Source of the DNA: Maribacter aquimaris
Lineage (GTDB): Bacteria; Bacteroidota; Bacteroidia; Flavobacteriales; Flavobacteriaceae
Length of the DNA: 64,000 bases
NCBI RefSeq assembly: GCF_014596745.1
Contig: NZ_JABTCF010000011.1
Coordinates: 124,001-188,000 of the forward strand
Reading direction: 5' to 3'
Under the pieces are notes generated by a model that was not told the DNA's origin, did not search any database, and saw nothing but the letters and a program-made list of their open reading frames with translations. The position numbers and the translations under genes are program-made. Shown in pieces: positions 28,569 through 38,983 of the stretch (position 1 is the stretch's first letter; each line of letters starts with the position of its first letter).

Positions 28569-29621
28569 TTAAATACCCAGGATTTTTCTTAGAGCATCCT
28601 TATCTATATCGGTACCTGCAAAATCATCAAAGGTCTTTTCGGTAGCCTCTATAATATGGTCTTGAATGAATTTGGCACCTTCCCTTGCCCCTTGTTCCGG
28701 ACTCTTAATACAACACTCCCACTCCATTACCGCCCAAACATCACAGCCGTATTGGGTCAGTTTGGAAAAAATACTCTTAAAATCTATTTGTCCGTCACCC
28801 AAAGATCGATATCTTCCGGCTCGATCTCCCCAATCATTATAACCGCCGAATGCACCTTTCTTACCGGTAGGGTTAAATTCGGAATCCTTCACGTGAAATG
28901 ATCTGATGAATTCGTGATAATGATCGATGTAGGCTAGATAATCCAATTGTTGAAGTACAAAATGGCTCGGGTCATAGAGTATATTCACTCTTTTATGGTT
29001 ACCAGTTGCCTTGAGAAAACGTTCAAAAGTATCCCCGTCATGTAAATCCTCTCCAGGATGTATTTCGTAGCACACATCAACCCCTTCCGCGTCAAAATGG
29101 TTCAATATGGGCAACCAACGCTTCGCCAATTCCTTAAAACCCATCTCAACCAAACCTTTTGGTCTTTGGGGCCAAGGGTGCATGGTGTGCCATAATAGCG
29201 ACCCAGAAAAAGTGGCATGTGCCTTTATACCCAATCTGCGACTTGCGGTGGCGGCTTTTTTCACTACTTCGACCGCCCATTCAGTCCTAGCCTTTGGATT
29301 GTTCTTAAGCTTGTCGGGGGCGAAACTATCGAACATAAGGTCGTAGGCAGGGTGCACGGCCACCAATTGCCCTTGCAAATGGGTAGACAACTCCGTAATC
29401 TCCAAACCGTAAGAATTGACCTTACCCTTTAGCTCATCGCAATAGGTTTGGCTTTCGGCCGCCTTGTCCAAATCGATCAAGAAACCTTCCCACGTAGGTA
29501 TTTGTATGCCTTTATAGCCTAAATTCGAAGCCCATTTACACATTCCATCCAAGGAATTGAAAGGTGCTTTACTATCTACGAATTGCGCCAAAAAAACGGC
29601 AGGTCCCTTAATTGTTTTCAT
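28569..29621 (-). CDS. Sugar phosphate isomerase/epimerase (TIM-barrel, AP endonuclease 2 family)
   Basis: 350-residue xylose-isomerase-like TIM barrel. Probable metal ligands are E186 and H188 (CYEIHPGE), D217 and H220 (YDPSH), H243 (FHVKD) and E300 (VMEWE). Such enzymes isomerise or epimerise sugars or inositols; the substrate is not predictable. No signal peptide. The nearby Gfo/Idh/MocA oxidoreductase at 30560 is a frequent partner in sugar or inositol catabolism, but the genes are not in one operon: an ASCH gene on the other strand lies between. Confidence 0.87.
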   Translation of the reverse strand: MKTIKGPAVFLAQFVDSKAPFNSLDGMCKWASNLGYKGIQIPTWEGFLIDLDKAAESQTYCDELKGKVNSYGLEITELSTHLQGQLVAVHPAYDLMFDSFAPDKLKNNPKARTEWAVEVVKKAATASRRLGIKAHATFSGSLLWHTMHPWPQRPKGLVEMGFKELAKRWLPILNHFDAEGVDVCYEIHPGEDLHDGDTFERFLKATGNHKRVNILYDPSHFVLQQLDYLAYIDHYHEFIRSFHVKDSEFNPTGKKGAFGGYNDWGDRAGRYRSLGDGQIDFKSIFSKLTQYGCDVWAVMEWECCIKSPEQGAREGAKFIQDHIIEATEKTFDDFAGTDIDKDALRKILGI

Positions 29622-29696
29622 TTGGAATGTTTTTATATGATTATTATACGGACAGCTAAAAGAGTTCAGTCGTAAATCAAAGAATATACGCTATAT

Positions 29697-29939
29697 TTAA
29701 TCCTTTGGAAGTTGACCTTTGTTTCTTCGGACTTGATTCATAAAGATAACAAATACATCATAATCCAAATAGTGATACGATTGGAATGTGTTTCTGGTGC
29801 CTGACCAGGATTTTGGATATGGTTTTTGTAAAATAAAGCCGGCAACACCATCTAATATTATTTCGTTCACTAAATTTGAAGTATATGGAAATACGAGCGT
29901 ACTAAACCATATGCTTTTACGTTTTATAGATTGAGCCAC
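29697..29939 (-). CDS. Possible small protein, doubtful
   Basis: An 80-codon open frame in an otherwise empty 361-bp gap (29622-29982). It has a hydrophobic start and a plausible composition (PYTSNLVNEIILDGVAGFI, later KPYPKSWSG). No family recognised. It could be a real small membrane protein, a remnant of a longer gene or chance; upstream it abuts the ASCH gene on the other strand. Confidence 0.25.
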   Translation of the reverse strand: MAQSIKRKSIWFSTLVFPYTSNLVNEIILDGVAGFILQKPYPKSWSGTRNTFQSYHYLDYDVFVIFMNQVRRNKGQLPKD

Positions 29940-29982
29940 ATTGTATCCTGTACAATGGAAGCAATTAAATTACAATACGACC

Positions 29983-30450
29983 ATGGATAACGCATCAGCC
30001 CGCAATATGTGGGGAGATTACTTAGACAACCATCTGGAAGATGCCTTTGCCGAGGCTCCGAAAACAATGCATTTTTTTGACAATGAAAAAGATGCCAACG
30101 AGTGTGCCCAATTGGTTAAAAATGGAATTAAGAAGGTCATCACCCATTCCCTTTTAGGACTACAATACAGAAAGGAACCACTACCTAAAATCGGAGACTT
30201 TACCGTGGTTACCGATTGGAATGGAAAGGCACAGTGCATTGTGCGCACCACTTCCGTACAATTGAAACCTTATTTCAGTATCGATGAGGAATACGCACGA
30301 TTGGAAGGGGAAGGTGATAAAAGCCTGGCCCATTGGAAAAAAGTACATTGGGATTATTTTACACGGGAACTTGCCCCCTTTCAAAGGGTACCCCGGGAAA
30401 GTATGATTGTCGTTTGTGAAGCGATTGAAAAGGTTTTTGAAAGAAAATAA
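29983..30450 (+). CDS. ASCH-domain protein
   Basis: 155 residues, single ASCH domain (OB-like fold related to PUA RNA-binding domains). Diagnostic segments: ALQ-type TMHFFDNEKDANECAQLV, the G-K-K-V core, and the C-terminal EGEGDKSLAHWKKVHWDYF. Members bind RNA or act on modified nucleosides (some hydrolyse N4-acetylcytidine); this one's substrate is unknown. ATG at 29983 is preferred over an in-frame TTG at 29941. It stands alone on its strand. Confidence 0.85.
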   Translation: MDNASARNMWGDYLDNHLEDAFAEAPKTMHFFDNEKDANECAQLVKNGIKKVITHSLLGLQYRKEPLPKIGDFTVVTDWNGKAQCIVRTTSVQLKPYFSIDEEYARLEGEGDKSLAHWKKVHWDYFTRELAPFQRVPRESMIVVCEAIEKVFERK

Positions 30451-30559
30451 ACAAATCCTCCAAATCACCCAATAGGTAATGCCTGATTTGTATATACCCC
30501 AGATGACCATGGGGCAAAACCGCAAATGGCATCAACCTTACCCTCTTTTCCCAATATAT

Positions 30560-31702
30560 TTATTCATTTTCCAAATCGACCCAAAGATTACCCCCTTTAT
30601 GTGAGGCTACGGTAGCTTCGATAAAGTCCATGCCACGAACGCCATCCTGCATTGTAGGGAATTCCCCATCATTATATTCCTGGTTCCTAATAGCCTTTGC
30701 GGCCCCCTTATAAATATTGGCCATCGCATCAAAAATACCCTCAGGATGCCCTGCTGGCAATTTTGTACCATCCAAGGAAAGCGCTGAATTATAGGCATGC
30801 CCTGGTTTATAGATCTTGGTAGGTTCCGTATCGCTTAAGAGATAAAGGAAATTAGGGTCTTCTTGTTGCCACTTAAACGCCCCTTTCTCACCATAAATAG
30901 AAATAGCCAGTCCATTTTCCTCGCCTGTGGCCACTTGACTGGCCCGTATAACCCCTTTAACATGGTCTCCCATTCTTACCAACACCGTACCGTCAATATC
31001 CATAGGGTTATCGTTATATAAGTAATTGAAATCGCTTAAAATTGATTTTACCTTTAGTCCGGTAGTGTATTCCAACATATTAAAGGCATGTACCCCAATA
31101 TCGCCCATACAGGAACTGATACCTGCCTTTTCCGGGTCTAACCGCCACACAGAGGCCCGTTTATCCTTATCATGGATGATGGTATTGATCCAGCCTTGAT
31201 AATAAACAGCATCTACCTTGTGGATTTTCCCCAAAGCCCCAGCCTTTATCATCTCCCGCATTTGGCGTACCATAGGATAACCGGTATAGGTATGGGTCAA
31301 TGCAAATACGGTTCCTGCATTCTTATGGGCCGCTTGTAATTCCTTCGCCTCATTCAATGTGGTTGTCATCGGCTTTTCACAAATAACATGAAATCCATTT
31401 TCCAACAATCTCAAGGCCATCGGGTAATGCAGGTAATTTGGAGTCAAGATCGCACATACCTGAACACGTTCATTTTCTGGCAATCCCATTTCCTCAACAA
31501 CAAAAGTGTCGAAATTGCTATAAACGCGATTCAACGGCATATCAATTTCACTGGCAAACGCCTTGTTCCTTTCAAAATCGGGGGTGAAAACAGCAGCCAC
31601 TATTTCATAATTATCATTGATCTGTGAGGCTACGCGATGTAAAATCCCAATAAGGGAATCACCACTGCCTCCTAAAACCCCAAGTCTAAGTTTTTTTGGC
31701 AT
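30560..31702 (-). CDS. Gfo/Idh/MocA family oxidoreductase
   Basis: 380-residue NAD(P)-dependent dehydrogenase. N-terminal Rossmann fold with glycine-rich GVLGGSGDSLIG (8-19), the family signature E109-K110-P111, and D201-x3-H205 in the catalytic-site region of the C-terminal alpha/beta domain. Relatives oxidise sugars, inositols or glycosides at a ring hydroxyl; the substrate is unknown. It lacks a signal peptide. A TIM-barrel isomerase lies 0.9 kb further on the same strand. Confidence 0.92.
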   Translation of the reverse strand: MPKKLRLGVLGGSGDSLIGILHRVASQINDNYEIVAAVFTPDFERNKAFASEIDMPLNRVYSNFDTFVVEEMGLPENERVQVCAILTPNYLHYPMALRLLENGFHVICEKPMTTTLNEAKELQAAHKNAGTVFALTHTYTGYPMVRQMREMIKAGALGKIHKVDAVYYQGWINTIIHDKDKRASVWRLDPEKAGISSCMGDIGVHAFNMLEYTTGLKVKSILSDFNYLYNDNPMDIDGTVLVRMGDHVKGVIRASQVATGEENGLAISIYGEKGAFKWQQEDPNFLYLLSDTEPTKIYKPGHAYNSALSLDGTKLPAGHPEGIFDAMANIYKGAAKAIRNQEYNDGEFPTMQDGVRGMDFIEATVASHKGGNLWVDLENE

Positions 31703-31842
31703 GAATTATTATTTTTTAAATCTTATAATCAACTACTTAATTTTGAATATTTGTTTTAAGACAAGACCAAACCTGTTCGCGTTTCTCGTAGTGGGAATGG
31801 TCAAAACCAAAAAACCAAGTTTTCGTTTCCATTCCTTGTAAT

Positions 31843-32286
31843 TTACCGCTTGTAAAAGGCATAATCCATATTGATAGGCTCCAAACCATTGGCCCGCAAA
31901 TCCATCGCTATCTGTGCCCTATGGTGCGTCGAATGGTTGATGACCTGAAAAAGCAACTCTTGAATGGTATTGGTGAACAATCTGCCTTCGGTATTCTCAT
32001 AATCAACACGCTTTTCAAACTCATTGGTATGGGTGACAATGTCAAAAGAGGTTCTTTGGTTGTCGTAATGTAGATCGGCCCAATCCGATATCGGCTGGAT
32101 TTGCCATATTTTATAACTAATGGGTTTGGTAAGGATTCTTGAATTCCATAAATGATGGGCATTTAGAATATGGCTAAAAAGCTCAATACTCCTATCCGGT
32201 ACTTTATCGAATTTCTTACATTCTTCAATCAATTTTTTATTGCAATAAAAATTGTAATCAAACAAATGATTAAAAAAGACCTTCAT
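31843..32286 (-). CDS. DinB-family protein
   Basis: 147-residue four-helix-bundle protein of the DinB/YfiT superfamily. The likely metal-binding histidines are H44/H45 (NAHHLW), H118 and H121/H122 (NHSTHHRAQ). Members include metal-dependent thiol transferases and many of unknown role. No neighbour hints at a function. Confidence 0.85.
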   Translation of the reverse strand: MKVFFNHLFDYNFYCNKKLIEECKKFDKVPDRSIELFSHILNAHHLWNSRILTKPISYKIWQIQPISDWADLHYDNQRTSFDIVTHTNEFEKRVDYENTEGRLFTNTIQELLFQVINHSTHHRAQIAMDLRANGLEPINMDYAFYKR

Positions 32287-32524
32287 AAAATTGTTTGTTA
32301 GTTTAACTTTTTAACCCAATCTAGGTTTTTTAAATGTAGAAAAATTATTTAATATTTATGCTTCAAGAAGACAAACAATTTAATATCTTGAGGATGAAAT
32401 ACCTGCCATTACTTTCAAGACTTACGAAATACCTTTAAGAAATAAGACATATCGAACCAAAATATCGCCCGTACCGCATAGGATCTCATACCATTTAGAA
32501 GATAAACCAAATTAAAACCAACCG

Positions 32525-33436
32525 ATGAAAAGAAGAAGTTTTATTCAAAAGACCGCTCTTACAACAGGAGCAATTTCCATGACCGGAAGCTTGGCATTTT
32601 CCAATTCCAAAGAAGTTACAAAACCCGGTTTCAATCTAAAATATGCCCCTCATTTAGGTATGTTCAAAGAACATGCCGGCAAAGACCCTATTGACCAGAT
32701 CAACTTTATGGCCGACCAGGGGTTTACCGCATTTGAGGATAACGGAATGATGAATCGCGATGTCGCCCTCCAAACCAAAATGGGCGAGACCCTTGCCAAA
32801 CGCAATATGGCCATGGGCGTATTCGTTGTTGAAAAAGGCGGCAATATGGCGAATACCCTTGCTGCAGGTAAAAAGGAACACATTGATATTTTCTTGGACG
32901 GATGCAAAAAGGCCGTTGAAGTGGCAAAACGCGTTAACGCCAAATGGATGACCGTTGTGCCTGGGGGCTATCAAAGAAATTTGCCAATAGGCATCCAAAA
33001 TGCAAATGTCATTGAAGCTTTACGCAGGGGTGCTGAAATACTAGAACCCCATGGCTTGGTCATGGTTCTGGAGCCCCTTTCCGATTCCCCCGATCTTTAC
33101 TTACAAACATCGGAACAAACCTATCTGATCTGTAAAGGTGTCAATAGCCCATCATGCAAGATCCTATATGACATTTACCATATGCAGAAGAATGAAGGCA
33201 ACCTCATTCACAATATGGACCTAACCTGGGAGGAGATCGCTTATATCCAAATCGGGGACAACCCGGGAAGAAAAGAACCGACCACGGGTGAAATCAACTA
33301 TAAAAACATTTTCAAGTGGATCCATGAAAAAGGATTTGAGGGAATCCTTGGCATGGAGCACGGAAACTCACAACAAGGCAAAACGGGTGAACAGGCCGTT
33401 ATAGATGCTTATCGTAAGGTCGATGGTTTTATGTAG
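32525..33436 (+). CDS. TIM-barrel protein, hydroxypyruvate-isomerase family, Tat-exported
   Basis: 303 residues. It begins with a twin-arginine signal (KRRSFIQK, then a hydrophobic stretch to about residue 27). The mature part is a sugar isomerase/epimerase TIM barrel with likely metal ligands in MVLEPLSD, LYDIYHMQ, QIGDNPGR and GMEHG. Export through Tat suggests a folded periplasmic enzyme with bound metal. The substrate is unknown; relatives are labelled hydroxypyruvate isomerase on similarity alone. It converges with the GH29 fucosidase (2 bp between stops). Confidence 0.87.
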   Translation: MKRRSFIQKTALTTGAISMTGSLAFSNSKEVTKPGFNLKYAPHLGMFKEHAGKDPIDQINFMADQGFTAFEDNGMMNRDVALQTKMGETLAKRNMAMGVFVVEKGGNMANTLAAGKKEHIDIFLDGCKKAVEVAKRVNAKWMTVVPGGYQRNLPIGIQNANVIEALRRGAEILEPHGLVMVLEPLSDSPDLYLQTSEQTYLICKGVNSPSCKILYDIYHMQKNEGNLIHNMDLTWEEIAYIQIGDNPGRKEPTTGEINYKNIFKWIHEKGFEGILGMEHGNSQQGKTGEQAVIDAYRKVDGFM

Positions 33437-33438
33437 TT

Positions 33439-34764
33439 TTATTTCAAGGTGATTTCGATAATCGTATCTACCCCATCTTTTTTATTCTTTGGAATTTCAA
33501 GAAGCAACCCATATTTATCCAAACGGTGGCTCACCTTGCTCTTATCCTTGAAGAAAACGACGGATTGTACTTTTTCCTTAAAGGGTTGAACCAATAAAAC
33601 ATCCTTGTCCCAATCCAGGATATGAAGGTATAATTTTTTGCCTTTTTGGGTAGAAACACCCCAATCCTCGGCAGCTACGATTCCCCCTCGGGTGCCATAA
33701 ATGGTTTCCCCATTCTCCGCTATCCAATCACCCATGGCTTTTAAGGATGCTTTGTGTTCGGGTTGTATCTCACCATTGGGCATAGGGCCTACATTCAGTA
33801 AGAGATTGGCATTACGACCTGCAGACTTCACCAACATATGCACCAATTCCTTAGGCGATTTATGGTTTTGATCCATAAGGTTAAAACCCCAGGAACCATT
33901 AATGGTCAAACACATTTCCAAAGGCAATTGGCTTATATGTGCACCCTGCCACCCCGTGGTATTCTCCCCGGGCAAATCCTGCTCAAACATTTGAAAATCT
34001 TCTCCAGGATATGGTTTCACATGGTGGTTACTTCCTACTAAAGCACCGGGCTGTAACTTGTGTATGAGTTGATAGGTTGTTCCCAACTTCCAATCCGCAT
34101 CTTTTTTATCCCACATACCATCAAACCAAATTCCCCCTATGGGACCATAATCGGTAAGTAATTCGGTCAATTGGCTATTCATATAATCGAGATAGGCATC
34201 CCAGTCCCCAGATTCATCCCTGCCGGTAAATCCTTGTCCCGTTCTTCCTCGAGGATAATAATCAGGATGATGCCAATCCAATTGTGAATAATAAAAAAAG
34301 AGCTTAATATCCTGCTTGCGACATTCCTCAGCCAACATCCTAATGATATCCTTGCCATATGGCGTTTTATCAACGATATTATAATCAGAGATCTTTGAGT
34401 CATACATGGCAAAACCATCATGATGCTTCGTGGTTATGGTAATGTATTTCATACCGGCATCCTTTACCATTCGAACCCATTCTGCCGCATCGAAATCCAC
34501 AGGATTAAAGAAAGAAGGCAGCTTTTCATACTGTTTTATCGGTATTTTCTTATTTTGCATGATCCATTCGGCGATTCCTGCATCACCTCCTCCACCAAGA
34601 ACACTATAAACCCCCCAATGCACGAACATCCCAAACTTTGCGTCTTGGAACCATTGCCTATTCTCTAAATTTTCCTGTGTAGGCTTATAACCCTCCTGTG
34701 CCCCTATACTATTCGACAAGAGTAAAACGGAGAACAATACGAGGCAGAATTTATTGATTTTCAT
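33439..34764 (-). CDS. Alpha-L-fucosidase (GH29)
   Basis: 441-residue exported glycoside hydrolase. Signal peptide (about 1-22), then the GH29 catalytic barrel: DAKFGMFVHWGVYS (41-54), TTKHHDGFAMYDS (111-123), the nucleophile D215 in GIWFDGMWD, and a short C-terminal beta domain from about 350. GH29 enzymes release terminal fucose from algal or animal glycans, consistent with a marine polysaccharide degrader. No SusC/SusD genes are adjacent, so it is not part of a standard polysaccharide locus here. Confidence 0.93.
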   Translation of the reverse strand: MKINKFCLVLFSVLLLSNSIGAQEGYKPTQENLENRQWFQDAKFGMFVHWGVYSVLGGGGDAGIAEWIMQNKKIPIKQYEKLPSFFNPVDFDAAEWVRMVKDAGMKYITITTKHHDGFAMYDSKISDYNIVDKTPYGKDIIRMLAEECRKQDIKLFFYYSQLDWHHPDYYPRGRTGQGFTGRDESGDWDAYLDYMNSQLTELLTDYGPIGGIWFDGMWDKKDADWKLGTTYQLIHKLQPGALVGSNHHVKPYPGEDFQMFEQDLPGENTTGWQGAHISQLPLEMCLTINGSWGFNLMDQNHKSPKELVHMLVKSAGRNANLLLNVGPMPNGEIQPEHKASLKAMGDWIAENGETIYGTRGGIVAAEDWGVSTQKGKKLYLHILDWDKDVLLVQPFKEKVQSVVFFKDKSKVSHRLDKYGLLLEIPKNKKDGVDTIIEITLK

Positions 34765-35111
34765 TGGTATATGGATTTAGTTGGATTAAACATGAATGTG
34801 GATATTATAGGGTATTAAATATACTAAAAGCCTGTTAGTTTTTGGATGGATCCTGTTGAAATTTTATCATAGACCCATAAATGTTCAACCCTGGGTTTGA
34901 AAAGACAATTCCAAAATACAGGCCTATTATTTCAGGTTCACTTGTTCCATGCTATAGTGGCCTATCAAACACCTCTGTTAATGAATCCTTAAAAATTGAA
35001 ATCCACATTTTAGTTTAACTTTATTTTTTAACAATATATCGATTTATTTAACAATATTTACAGCATCTAATTACGAATTTGAAACGTATATACTTAAATA
35101 TTCTCCAAATT
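34765..35111. other. Intergenic, nothing recognised
   Basis: 347 bp of AT-rich DNA between the fucosidase start and a tiny ORF. No RNA gene, repeat or convincing promoter was recognised. Confidence 0.5.
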
Positions 35112-35201
35112 ATGGACAAATACACGATCATATTACTAATTTATATTGCGGCGTACACACTTTCCTTAGCCTTGAAGCCTTACTATTTCAAGAAACAATA
35201 A
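35112..35201 (+). CDS. Candidate 29-residue single-helix membrane peptide
   Basis: ATG at 35112 opens a 29-codon frame: MDKYTIILLIYIAAYTLSLA, then LKPYYFKKQ and a TAA. One hydrophobic segment with a positively charged C-terminal end fits a small inner-membrane peptide. It is too short for ordinary gene finders. A strong terminator lies ~100 bp downstream. Unproven. Confidence 0.4.
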   Translation: MDKYTIILLIYIAAYTLSLALKPYYFKKQ

Positions 35202-35298
35202 ACAAGGAAGGAAGTTCCCCGATTTTTACTCCGTTATACTGGGGATGACGGATTGTGTTTTGTGCGGATATCAAAATGTCACTTAAGTATAAAATATA

Positions 35299-35330
35299 AA
35301 AAACCCTGACGGGTACCGTCAGGGTTTTTC
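35299..35330. terminator. Bidirectional terminator after nrdA
   Basis: AAACCCTGACGG / CCGTCAGGGTTT (35301-35312 and 35316-35327) with a 3-nt loop is a perfect 12-bp stem with T runs on both strands. It ends nrdA (minus, 48 bp after its stop) and any plus-strand transcript from 35112. Confidence 0.93.
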
Positions 35331-35377
35331 TTTTCAATAAACACTATCACACATACCGAAATCGAATCGGTATTCCA

Positions 35378-37861
35378 TTATGAACCACACATTAGGCAGT
35401 CATCATCGGCCTGGCCTTCCTTGGCCCGCGCGATCATTTCTTTCATTTCCTCGGGAGTCATTGGCTGAACATCCATCCCGTCATTTTGCGGAGCAATCGG
35501 GGTTGGAGTCACCTCTATGGTTTTTGCTGTTTTAACTGCAACTGGGGCAACAGAAACTATAGCTGTTTCCTCAACAGGAACCTCTTTCTTCTTACTATTG
35601 TCCAGAGTGAATTTAATAGCATCTACCGCCGACTTGGTCCTCAAGTAATACATTCCAGTCTTCAACCCACTCTTCCAGGCGTAAAAGTGCATTGAGGTCA
35701 ATTTGGAATAATTCGCATTCTCCATAAAAAGATTCAAGGATTGACTTTGATCGATAAAGTATCCTCTTTGGCGACTCATATCAATAATATCCTTCATACT
35801 AAGCTCCCAGACCGTTTTATACAAATCCCGGATTTCTTGCGGAATGGTCTCAATATGCTGAATAGAACCATTGGCCCTCATAAGCTCTTGCTTCATATTC
35901 TCGTTCCACATACCCAGATTGACCAAATCTTCCAACAAATGTTTGTTTACAACAATAAACTCACCAGAAAGCACCCTTCTCGTATAAATATTGGATGTGT
36001 AGGGTTCAAAACATTCGTTATTCCCTAAAATCTGCGATGTGGATGCAGTGGGCATCGGTGCCACCAATAAGGAATTGCGAACACCGTGTTTTGCAACTTC
36101 CTTGCGTAATTTGCCCCAATCCCAACGACCTGAAAGTTCCTCATCTTCGATACCCCAAAGATTGTGTTGGAATTCACCTTGTGATATTGGAGAACCTTCA
36201 TAAGTAGAATATGTCCCCTCAACCTTGGCTGCTTCCATAGAGGCCGTAACCGCGGCAAAGTAGAGGGTTTCGAATATTTCCTGGTTCAATTTCTTGGCTT
36301 CATCACTGGTAAATGGCATGCGCAATAGAATAAAAGCATCCGCCAAACCTTGTACTCCCAAACCAACAGGTCTATGTCGCATGTTGGAGTTTTCAGCCTC
36401 TTTGACCGGATAGTAATTTCTATCGATAACCTTGTTCAAGTTCTTGGTGACCCTTTTGGTAACCTTAAATAGCTCCTTATGGTCAAATTCCCCGTTCTTA
36501 ATGAACATGGGCAAAGCAATTGATGCCAGGTTACATACCGCAACCTCATCAGGTGAGGTATACTCCATTATCTCGGTGCACAAATTTGACGAACGAATGG
36601 TACCCAGGTTTTTTTGGTTGCTCTTGCGGTTCGCCGCATCCTTATATAGCATATACGGGGTACCGGTCTCGATTTGGGACTCCAATATCTTCTCCCAAAG
36701 TTCCCTGGCCTTTACGGTCTTACGACCTTTTCCCTCTGCCTCGTACTTCAAGTAAAGGGCTTCAAACTCCTCACCGTGAGTAGTGAAGAGACCTGGGCAT
36801 TCATTTGGGCACATCAATGTCCATTTTTCATTACCCTCAACCCGTTTCATGAACAAGTCGGATATCCACATGGCGTAAAAAAGATCACGCGCACGCATCT
36901 CTTCCTTACCATGGTTCTTTTTCAATTCAAGGAATTCGAAAATATCGGCATGCCAAGGTTCCATATAAATGGCGAAGCTTCCTTTACGTTTTCCGCCTCC
37001 TTGATCTACATATCTTGCCGTATCGTTGAAAACCTGTAGCATGGGTACAATTCCGTTGGAAGTACCGTTGGTACCGGCAATATATGATCCAGTAGCCCGA
37101 ACATTGTGAATAGACAACCCTATTCCACCAGCCGATTGAGATATTTTTGCCGTTTGTTTTAATGTATCATAGATCCCTTCGATACTATCGTCTTTCATGG
37201 CCAAAAGAAAACAGGACGACATCTGGGGTTTCGGGGTCCCGGAATTGAAAAGGGTCGGGGTTGCATGGGTAAAATACTTTTTGGACATCAACTCATAGGT
37301 TTCCTTTACCGCGTCCAAATCATCCAAATGAATCCCGACGGATACACGCATCAACATATGTTGTGGCCGTTCTGCAATCTGTCCGTTCAATTTTAGGAGA
37401 TAGGAACGTTCCAAGGTTTTAAAACCAAAGTAATCATATCCAAAATCACGATTATAAATAATGGTCGAATCCAAGGTTTCCGCATTTTCGGAAATCACCT
37501 TATACACCTCATCGGAAAGCAGGGGTGCTTTCTTTCCTGTTCTAGGATTCACATAGGTGTAAAGGTCCCTCATCGTTTCCGAGAAAGACTTTTTGGTGTT
37601 TTTATGTAGGTTGGAAACGGAAATACGTGCAGCCAATTTTGCATAATCAGGATGCATGGTGGTCATTGTCGCCGCTATTTCGGCAGCCAAATTGTCCAAT
37701 TCCGAGGTGGTAACCCCGTCATAAAGTCCTTCAATAACACGCATAGCCACCTTCAATGGATCTACTAGGTCGTTAAGGCCATAGCATAATTTTCTAACCC
37801 TGGCTGTGATCTTATCGAACATTACCACTTCTTTTCTTCCGTCTCTTTTTATTACATACAT
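35378..37861 (-). CDS. nrdA: Ribonucleoside-diphosphate reductase, alpha subunit (class I)
   Basis: 827-residue catalytic subunit that reduces NDPs to dNDPs. N-terminal ATP-cone (about 1-90, [18 protein letters not shown]), then the reductase barrel with [21 protein letters not shown] and SSNLCTEI holding active-site cysteines, and a C-terminal CLMCGS with the CxxC pair that exchanges electrons with thioredoxin. A low-complexity Pro/Val-rich linker precedes the tail (about 755-800). nrdB lies 135 bp upstream on the same strand; a strong terminator follows. Confidence 0.96.
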   Translation of the reverse strand: MYVIKRDGRKEVVMFDKITARVRKLCYGLNDLVDPLKVAMRVIEGLYDGVTTSELDNLAAEIAATMTTMHPDYAKLAARISVSNLHKNTKKSFSETMRDLYTYVNPRTGKKAPLLSDEVYKVISENAETLDSTIIYNRDFGYDYFGFKTLERSYLLKLNGQIAERPQHMLMRVSVGIHLDDLDAVKETYELMSKKYFTHATPTLFNSGTPKPQMSSCFLLAMKDDSIEGIYDTLKQTAKISQSAGGIGLSIHNVRATGSYIAGTNGTSNGIVPMLQVFNDTARYVDQGGGKRKGSFAIYMEPWHADIFEFLELKKNHGKEEMRARDLFYAMWISDLFMKRVEGNEKWTLMCPNECPGLFTTHGEEFEALYLKYEAEGKGRKTVKARELWEKILESQIETGTPYMLYKDAANRKSNQKNLGTIRSSNLCTEIMEYTSPDEVAVCNLASIALPMFIKNGEFDHKELFKVTKRVTKNLNKVIDRNYYPVKEAENSNMRHRPVGLGVQGLADAFILLRMPFTSDEAKKLNQEIFETLYFAAVTASMEAAKVEGTYSTYEGSPISQGEFQHNLWGIEDEELSGRWDWGKLRKEVAKHGVRNSLLVAPMPTASTSQILGNNECFEPYTSNIYTRRVLSGEFIVVNKHLLEDLVNLGMWNENMKQELMRANGSIQHIETIPQEIRDLYKTVWELSMKDIIDMSRQRGYFIDQSQSLNLFMENANYSKLTSMHFYAWKSGLKTGMYYLRTKSAVDAIKFTLDNSKKKEVPVEETAIVSVAPVAVKTAKTIEVTPTPIAPQNDGMDVQPMTPEEMKEMIARAKEGQADDDCLMCGS

Positions 37862-37996
37862 TGAGTTAAACTTGTTTATGGTTATTATCTGTTAGTGTAT
37901 ACATTCATGTATAAGACCATAGGCCTTAAACGCAGTGCAAATAGGCAAATCCTTTATGGGTATCACCCCTATAAGTATCCTATATACAATCCGAGC

Positions 37997-38983
37997 CTAG
38001 AAATCAGCGTCGAAACTGATTTTTTGGGAATCTTCGTCCTTATCCTTGTTTAAAACACCGGCCTTTTGGTATTCTGAAACCCTTTTCTCAAAGAAATTGG
38101 TTTTTCCTTGGAGTGATATCATATCCATGAAATCGAAAGGATTGGTTGAATTATAGACCTTATCGCACTCCAGCTCTACCAATAACCGATCGGTAACAAA
38201 CTCCAAATATTGCGTCATCAATTTTGAATTCATGCCTATTAAGCTTACCGGCAAGGACTCGGTTATAAACTCGCGCTCAATATTCAAGGCATCGACAATA
38301 ATTTCAGTAATACGTTTTTTAGGCACTTTGTTTATGATGTGGTGCTTATGAAGATGTACGGCATAATCACAGTGCATTCCCTCATCCCTGGATATAAGTT
38401 CATTGGAAAAGGTCAACCCAGGCATTAAACCTCTTTTCTTTAACCAAAAAATGGAACAGAAAGAACCTGAAAAGAAAATACCCTCTACGGCCGCAAAGGC
38501 AATCAACCTTTCTGCAAAACTGGGGGAATCAATCCATTTCAAGGCCCAATCGGCCTTCTTTTTTATAGCAGGAAAGTTTTCAATGGCCCTAAAAAGGATA
38601 TCCTTTTCCTTTTCATCCTTTACATAGGTATCTATCAGCAGGGAATATGTTTCGGAATGGATATTCTCCATCATTATTTGAAAACCATAGAAAAATTTAG
38701 CCTCGGAATATTGCACCTCATTGACGAAATTCTCCGCCAGATTCTCATTTACAATTCCATCGGATGCGGCAAAAAACGCCAATATGTGTTTGATGAAATA
38801 CTTTTCATCATCACTCAATTTATTGCTCCAATCGGCAAGGTCTTGATGAAGATCGATTTCTTCGGCTGTCCAGATACACGCCTCTTGTTTTTTATACCAA
38901 TCCCATAAATCATGGTGTTGTATTGGAAAAATCACAAAACGATCTTTGTTCTCCTGTAAAATGGGCTCTAAGGCTTCTGGCAT
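37997..38983 (-). CDS. nrdB: Ribonucleoside-diphosphate reductase, beta subunit (class I)
   Basis: 328-residue radical-generating subunit. Iron ligands and radical tyrosine align with E. coli NrdB: D75, E106, H109 and Y113 (ENIHSETY), keeping the 31- and 7-residue spacings, so a tyrosyl-radical diiron enzyme is expected. It precedes nrdA in the usual flavobacterial order. A near-match to the -7 element (CATCTTTG on the minus strand, 39052-39045) lies 61 bp before the ATG; no NrdR box was recognised. Confidence 0.95.
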   Translation of the reverse strand: MPEALEPILQENKDRFVIFPIQHHDLWDWYKKQEACIWTAEEIDLHQDLADWSNKLSDDEKYFIKHILAFFAASDGIVNENLAENFVNEVQYSEAKFFYGFQIMMENIHSETYSLLIDTYVKDEKEKDILFRAIENFPAIKKKADWALKWIDSPSFAERLIAFAAVEGIFFSGSFCSIFWLKKRGLMPGLTFSNELISRDEGMHCDYAVHLHKHHIINKVPKKRITEIIVDALNIEREFITESLPVSLIGMNSKLMTQYLEFVTDRLLVELECDKVYNSTNPFDFMDMISLQGKTNFFEKRVSEYQKAGVLNKDKDEDSQKISFDADF

